DNA from: Perilla frutescens
Lineage: Eukaryota > Streptophyta > Magnoliopsida > Lamiales > Lamiaceae
Assembly: GCA_026008535.1 (NCBI GenBank)
Contig: BRKX01000009.1
Span: 33,794,501-33,858,500 of the forward strand
Length of the DNA stretch: 64,000 nt
Direction of reading: 5' to 3'
The position numbers and the translations under genes are program-made. Positions 58,516-64,000 of the stretch are shown piece after piece. How positions within the stretch are numbered: position 1 is the stretch's first letter; every line of letters starts with the position of its first letter. The notes beneath the pieces were generated by a model that worked only from the letters and a program-made list of their open reading frames with translations, was not told the origin of the DNA and ran no database searches.

Positions 58516-61045
58516 GATCGGATCATGTGAGAACCACACCCCCCCTGTGAGAACTGAGAACCAATTTCAACCACAGATCTTGCCTATTTGGACGGCCAAG
58601 ATACACGCCAAGATTGAAAAATGCAGTGACATTACTGTAATTATAGTGAACTGAGGGTATTTTCGTAATTTATGAAATCTATTGGACTGAAACCTATTTC
58701 CTTCGTAATCTATACTTCCATTCTAAATATGTTTCCTTTTTCACGCGATTCTCCTCGATTCTCATCGATTTCGTTGTGTTTATGTAATTCAGATTTCAAT
58801 CAATTCTCTTCGAAATCTATTCATCTTAATCGTTGTTCACGCGAGTTTCAGAGTTTTGGTTGTTCGTTGTTCTTGGATGATGATGTCGGGTAAAAATATT
58901 TTTGTTGTACTTTTTCTGCGATTTTTTCACGCAATTTTCTTCGATTTTGTTTTAGTTTGGAATGTAGATTGGTTGATAAGAAATCTGTTTTGACTGTGAA
59001 GGATGAGGATGCTTGTTCTACTACTTCCTCATCATACGTACAATCGAATTTAATTAGCCCCTCTTTTTTTTAGCATTTTCGGATACATAGATTGTTTGTT
59101 TGTGATTTCTGTTGATAAATTGGTATTTGGTAATGAATGCTTTAAACGTACATAAATATGACGAGGATGAACATTTCATCATTCTTCTCGTTTGTTTATT
59201 TTAACATTTGTATTTCACTGTTTTAGCACCGATAGTTGTAATTTTAGCACTTTCATTACTTTTTTTTAGCATTGTTAGTTAATGTTTGAATATTTTGGAA
59301 GGTGATAGTGTTAGCATTTGTAGTCTTTTATTTATGATGAGAAAGACATTATAATAACATAGATTTGTGAATGTTTACATGGTTGCATGTATTCAATGAT
59401 TTATGCACTCTTCACAGGAAAGAACAATCATGGGAAGCTTGTGACCTTTGGGGCTGCTTTAATGTTGGGTGAGGATATTGAATGTTATTCGTGGGTTCTT
59501 CGCAAGGCTACGATCATGCTAATAGGCACAACTGATATTTCTTTAAGGACTTGCAAGAAACCTTTAAGGACCTGTAGAAATTTTGGGAAGAAATGCTATC
59601 ATTAATCATACTATATTCTTTCATGTAATGCTAATAGGCATAGCCGATATTTCTTTTTTTACATTGCTAATAAATGTTTTGATAATGCTAATTTTACTGT
59701 CTGTGGTGCTAATATAGTTCGTTATACTGCTAATAAAACGTTTACTTTTAATGAGAATGCATTATATTTAGTTATTAACAATATTATGAGGTTATATGTT
59801 TACTTTAATGATAATATGTTTCAATTACTATAAAATATTGATTTTGTATAATGCTTTATATTCCCTTTTCTGTGTGAAAGATAAGTTTAAAATGAGAGAT
59901 AACTGTGCTAAAATTGTAAAATAATAGTGCTTAAAAATAAGTGGGAGTAGGGTTAGGGAGAAAATGATATTTTTTTTATGCTAATGCTAAAACAGTAGTC
60001 ATGCTAAAGAGGATCCGTGTTAGTGCTAAAATAAGTCATGACAATGCTAAAATAAGCCATGAAAATGATAAAATAAAAAATCACAAATTCAACAACATGT
60101 AACAATGTTTGTTCATGAGTTTTTTGAAATACCAATGACATTTTTCATGTTAATGCTAAAACAAGTGTCACGCTAAACAGCGGTCGTGTTAGTTCTAAAA
60201 TAAATTACGACAAAACTAAAACAAGTCATTACAATACTAAAATAGGAATTGACAATTGAACGTGTAACAGTGTTTGTTTATAGGTTTTTACAATGCCTAT
60301 GATTTTTTTTATGATAATGCTGAGACAACACTCATGCTAAAATATGTCAAGACAATGCTAAAATAAAAAATCACAATTTTTCAACTTGTAACAGTGTTTG
60401 TTTATGGGTTTTTTGAAATGCCGACAATATTTTTCATGCTAATGCTAATACAAATGTCATGTTAAAATAAGTCATAAGAGTACTAAAATAGGAAATGATA
60501 ATGCTAAAATACGAAACTGAAAAATATACACATAAATCACAAATACATTAGCAACATTGGTAGGGTTAACATTTTCATACAGGTTTTTCGTCATGAGCAG
60601 AATGAAAATGAAACTGATAAATTATCATGCAATAAAATAAACACAGTTTGTTGAATATTAGATTTTTGTATGTGTTATGCTTAGAAAAACATGAAAGAAA
60701 TTGCTAAATCATCATAATATAATGTTAAATGAATGTTTATAGCAAACGAAAACTGCTAAATCAACATAATATAATTGCTAGAAAATCAAACAAAATTTCT
60801 GAAAAATAAAAATGAACGACATATTACCTCGAGTTTTCATGCTTTCTGAAGATTTTTAATGATATTTTTGGGAGAATTTGACAGTTGAATTCGAGTTTTA
60901 TCAGTTTCTCTTCAAACATCAATGTCGATGACAATTTTTTATGCTAATGCTAAAAAAGAATTATGCTAAAATAAATCATGACAATGCTAAAATAGAAAAT
61001 GACAGTGCTAAAACTATAGATTGAAAAATATACACGTAAATTCTA
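58516..61045 (+). mobile_element. Element F2: related MULE-like element, right end lost
   Basis: The left end nearly repeats that of F1 (GGATCATGTGAGAACCACACCC, GAGAACTGAGAACCAATTTC) after a TA-GA tract, and the interior shares several hundred bases with F1 (for example GTCTTTTATTTATGATGAGAAAG). It ends in a TA tract at 61046-61081 without an inverted end. Contains a FAR1-like relic and dozens of TGCTAAAAT / ATTTTAGCA motifs. 59606-61045 is otherwise non-coding. Confidence 0.6.
59387..59605 (+). pseudogene. FAR1-like MULE transposase relic in F2
   Basis: NNHGKLVTFGAALMLGEDI followed by CYSWVLRKA aligns with the FAR1/MULE catalytic-domain block (NHYGQSVLFGCALLSDE..FVWLF). About 30 residues are recognisable; the rest of the 72-residue frame is degenerate. 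It links F1/F2 to Mutator-like elements. Confidence 0.55.
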
Positions 61046-61051
61046 AGTATT

Positions 61052-61084
<33 letters not shown>

Positions 61085-61255
61085 TGGTTGGTTCAATTTT
61101 AACCAAAATATTTTTCACTTAAATCAAAACTGAACCAAACTATATTTTTATTTTAATATTCAAAACCAAACCAAAATTAAAGAAAAATGACCAAACCAAA
61201 CCAAATAACTTGGTTTGGTTCGATTTTTGGTTTTGGTTCGATTTTGCATATCCCT

Positions 61256-61347
61256 ACAATTTACTACAAAACTTGCACCAACAATTATTTGATAAATTGC
61301 AAGTCACTCCTCAACAATGTCAAAATATCCAACAGCTCCATAAATTC
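61256..61347 (-). other. 3' untranslated/downstream sequence of the sterol reductase gene
   Basis: Only about 90 bases separate the stop codon from the hAT-like MITE. The natural 3' UTR is probably cut short or extended into the MITE. No clear AATAAA signal in this piece. Confidence 0.5.
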
Positions 61348-62442
61348 TTAGTAAATTCCAGGTATAATCCTGCTAGGGACCTTGTCGCAATACAACTTCC
61401 AGTACTTGCCATACCTGCGACAAACATCAAATTTTGACCAACATCACGGTGAGTTCGACAAAGCAGGTATATCTAGCCTCAACACATGATCTGTATTCGA
61501 AAATACCAACTTAGTACGAGTTTTGCTACGATGAGATTAATAGAGATGTGATTCTAGCAATGGCTCACACTTTGACATCTATGAATCTCCTACATGATAT
61601 ATGAAGATGATGTGTGCTTACTTTGATCTGCATCTGTCGTCATCCCTTTTAGCTCGATCAAAAAGAAGAATCGTGAGGAACACCACGTAGAAATAAGGCA
61701 GAAACTGCAAGATAAATAAGATAATTAATAGGAGAGATGAGAAGTAGGAACCTTTTAGAAGAAAGAAACTGAAAGCGTTGTTTTAACAGCTTACATGGTC
61801 GAACAGAGCTGGTACGGTCCAGAAGAAGGCCCCAAGGATTTCCGGCACATAATGGAAGTGACGAGCTAAGCCCCACCTGTGTAAAACATGAATGCAGTAC
61901 GTTTATTTCAATTGTTTATTTAACTACTGAGCAGATGAGCATGTAGCAAAACTAATGCTGAAAGACGATAGGAAAGCAATACACATGGATCAAAAATTAA
62001 TGTAATGCCGTAGGAGGATTAGTATTTATTTGGAACCTACTTTTCCATTTAATGAATGCTCAGACAAGATGGATCATAACTTACCATCCTGATGTCAGTA
62101 AAAGGCTGGACTTTGTCTCGCCCGTAGTTGTTGTGTATGAGGCAACAATCTATGTAAGAAAGATAACTAACGACTTAATTACTCTTTTCACAAATATGAA
62201 ATAATACAGTGATATATATTATCACTACCTTGGATGGCGCTTTCCCCCAAACAAAGCCTTTCCCATTCGTCCTTCGAAATTCTTGCCTTTGCCTGTCGCA
62301 GTCGTAGTTTATATATATGCAGAGAACGCCTGCTACAAGAATAAAGATAGCAAGCTGCAAACAAAGATAATTAAGGGCATGTTAGAGAGAAGAAACTGGG
62401 CTTGGCATAAATCTACTAACATTCACAAACCAGAATCTCACG

Positions 62443-62482
<40 letters not shown>

Positions 62483-62743
62483 AAAGGATCAAATAGGAAC
62501 CAAATCCCCCCGTGAGAACCTAGGAACCAAACATATTAGCAAATGATTAGTCACATATTAGCAGTGTGTATAATCGCTAACATATTAACAATATGTTGCT
62601 AATATTATGATCTCGTCAAGTTAGCAAAATGAGGTTACCTCATGTTAGCAACATAATCTCTTGATGTTAGCAATATAAATCTCTCATGTTAGATTGGTTC
62701 CTAGGTTCTCACGGGGGGATTGGTTCCTATTTGAACCCACCTC

Positions 62744-62774
<31 letters not shown>

Positions 62775-63975
62775 TATGTATATTATGGTTTTATTGTGTT
62801 TCACCATCCTATATGGAAACCGAAGAAATTCCTAGACACCTATGCAAAAAGTAGTAGTAGAGAGGTATTTAAAGAAGCCAAAACTTTGCATATTGCATTA
62901 GCGCTGTTAGACTAATTGCTAACTGAAACTGAAAATATTAAGCATTTTGATATCTGAATTCATCGAAACTTAATTGATACGAAATGAGCCAGAGGCCAAA
63001 TTTGGCATCGCCATACTATGTTATAATGATCAAGTTGCATATTCCTTTAGCGCCTTTGATCTTATTTGGCACAAACGGGATCAAAGAAGATAATGGCAGT
63101 AGTTAAGATACCTGAACTCCAAGATTCACCGGGTGATTGACAAGGTACATGCCAGGAGACGTATATATAGATGGGACCCATACTAAGCATCCCCAACATA
63201 TGTAAAATCCAGCTGAGAATGCACCGAGAAATTTCCAGTTATGGAAACAGCAATTACCAATCAAAAGGAAATTTTAGAATATAATCAATAAAGTTAAAAC
63301 GCAAAGCCAGACCTCTATCATGAGCTATATCCATTGTGTTCCAATATCCAGCTTCCCACCAGAAGAATTTTGTTACGTACACCAACATTAATATTGTGTT
63401 AACCAGCATGGAATCGGAAACTTTGCCATATGTTTCATACTGCAGGGAAAGAACATAAAGCAGTCATCATATGTTAATTGTGACATTTTCAGATGATAAA
63501 AGATTACTAGAATAATCACAAATGATGACTGAGTTCCACAGGAAATAGTCACTGTGCTTGAGTTCAGGTGGCATTACCTGCTTTATGCAATAGGTTACAG
63601 CAAGAACAGCCCAAGACATCATCCCAAATCTGCAGTTTGTAAAAACTTTGATATCAAAGTTCTTACCAATGCGAGGATAAAGCTCCATTCCCTGAAAAAA
63701 TATAGAGCATTGAATCTTCAAGTATGATTTGAGTGTTCTACTTCTACATATTCAGCATCTAAATTCCACATTTTATTATTTCCGAAAGATTCCATCCATT
63801 CATCACTAAGTTTCTTGTTCTTCCTTTAATGCTAAACATCGGCATGGCAGAGAACTACTACTGTAGAGGATGAAAAAAATTGCAAAAGGAGAGCAGCCAC
63901 AATTCTCACCCAGTAGAAATCAATAATTATATTTCCAGCTGATCCAGAATCAGTCGAAGATGGTGCAACGTGACC
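61348..63975 (-). CDS. DWF5: Sterol delta-7 reductase (7-dehydrocholesterol reductase), 3' nine exons
   Basis: Reduces the delta-7 double bond of delta-5,7 sterols with NADPH in the ER membrane, a step toward campesterol and brassinosteroids. Exons, in transcript order: 63975-63910, 63691-63578, 63439-63313, 63212-63112, 62354-62229, 62149-62085, 61876-61795, 61704-61622, 61414-61348. All introns are GT-AG and phases join, giving 276 codons and a TAA at 61348 without a break. Recognised blocks: GHVAPSSTDSGSAGNIIIDF, GMELYPRIGKNFDIKVFTNC, NTMDIAHDR, YDCDRQRQEFRRTNGK, the sterol-reductase signature LLLTSGWWGLARHFHYVPE, and the closing DRCRSKYGKYWKLYCDK..PGIY. Arabidopsis DWF5 is about 432 residues, so roughly the first 155 lie beyond the right edge. 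Appears functional. Confidence 0.95.
62481..62742. mobile_element. 262-base MITE between (TA)n tracts in an intron of the sterol reductase gene
   Basis: Ends GGAAAGGATCAAATAGGAACC and, inverted, GAGGTGGGTTCAAATAGGAACC, both followed by CCCCCCGTGAGAACCTAGGAACCAA. Flanked by TA tracts (62447-62480 and 62743-62766). At least seven TTAGCA or TGCTAA motifs inside. It resembles F1/F2 in (TA)n flanks, GTGAGAACC and TGCTAA motifs, so it may be a small derivative of that family. It lies in the intron between exons 63212-63112 and 62354-62229 and does not touch splice sites. Confidence 0.75.
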
Positions 63976-64000
63976 CTTAAAAAGATGGAGAAAATATCAG

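Larger units (their letters stand above)
56059..61255. mobile_element. hAT-like MITE, opened by nested elements
   Basis: Left part 56059-56470 and right part 61083-61255 are inverted to each other and rich in AACCAAACCAAA and GGTTTGGTT motifs. Ends AGGGTCTAGGAGTGTACAAA and, inverted, AGGGATATGCAAAATCG. Flanked by ACAATTTACT (56048-56057 and 61256-61265). This is the widespread plant MITE type with TAGGGRTGTRCAAA-like ends usually placed in hAT. The original MITE was probably about 600 bases; the rest is elements F1 and F2. Confidence 0.65.

Overview
The window is nuclear DNA of a flowering plant, probably an asterid eudicot. This is inferred from the plant retrotransposon families, two Au-type SINEs, a GT-AG intron gene for a plant sterol delta-7 reductase, and a PPR gene. 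No bacterial features, rRNA, tRNA gene or CRISPR was seen. Most of the 64 kb is nested transposable elements. Only one host gene looks intact, and it runs off the right edge.

Layout, left half. 1-2135 is a minus-strand LTR (element C). 2136-18766 is a minus-strand Athila-like Ty3 element (A) whose 5' LTR is split by a complete plus-strand relative (B, 5570-18420, target duplication GGGTA). B has both LTRs, a tRNA-Asp primer site, one gag-pol frame broken only by nonsense codons, a third ORF and a polypurine tract. A lies inside a plus-strand SIRE-like Copia element (D) whose decayed pol starts at about 18770 and whose 3' LTR ends at 35092. D carries three diverged copies of an extra ORF. The first copy is split by a gag-only Ty3 element (E, 23403-27144, target duplication AGAAG) that ends in an inverted copy of its own LTR start.

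Layout, right half. 35093-43041 is AT-rich spacer with a long-TIR element, two Au SINEs, microsatellites and a possible Helitron. 43166-45157 is a minus-strand PPR gene built of near-identical 33-residue repeats. Its first codons come from the LTR of a Copia element (G, 45130-54350), and its end runs into a copied scrap of the sterol reductase gene. G is followed on the right by a partial second internal region sharing its LTR, then an L1-type LINE fragment. 56059-61255 is a hAT-like MITE holding two MULE-like elements set in (TA)n tracts, one carrying a captured fragment of an AtuA-family gene. 61348-63975 is the 3' part (nine exons, minus strand) of a DWF5-type sterol delta-7 reductase gene, with a small MITE in one intron.

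Order of events (inferred): D is older than A and E, A is older than B and C. G inserted into the 5' end of the PPR gene. The MULE-like elements inserted into the hAT-like MITE just downstream of the sterol reductase gene. The least ordinary items are the (TA)n-flanked MULE-like family with its gene capture, the inverted-end element E, the triplicated D ORF, and the LTR-PPR-sterol-reductase chimera.
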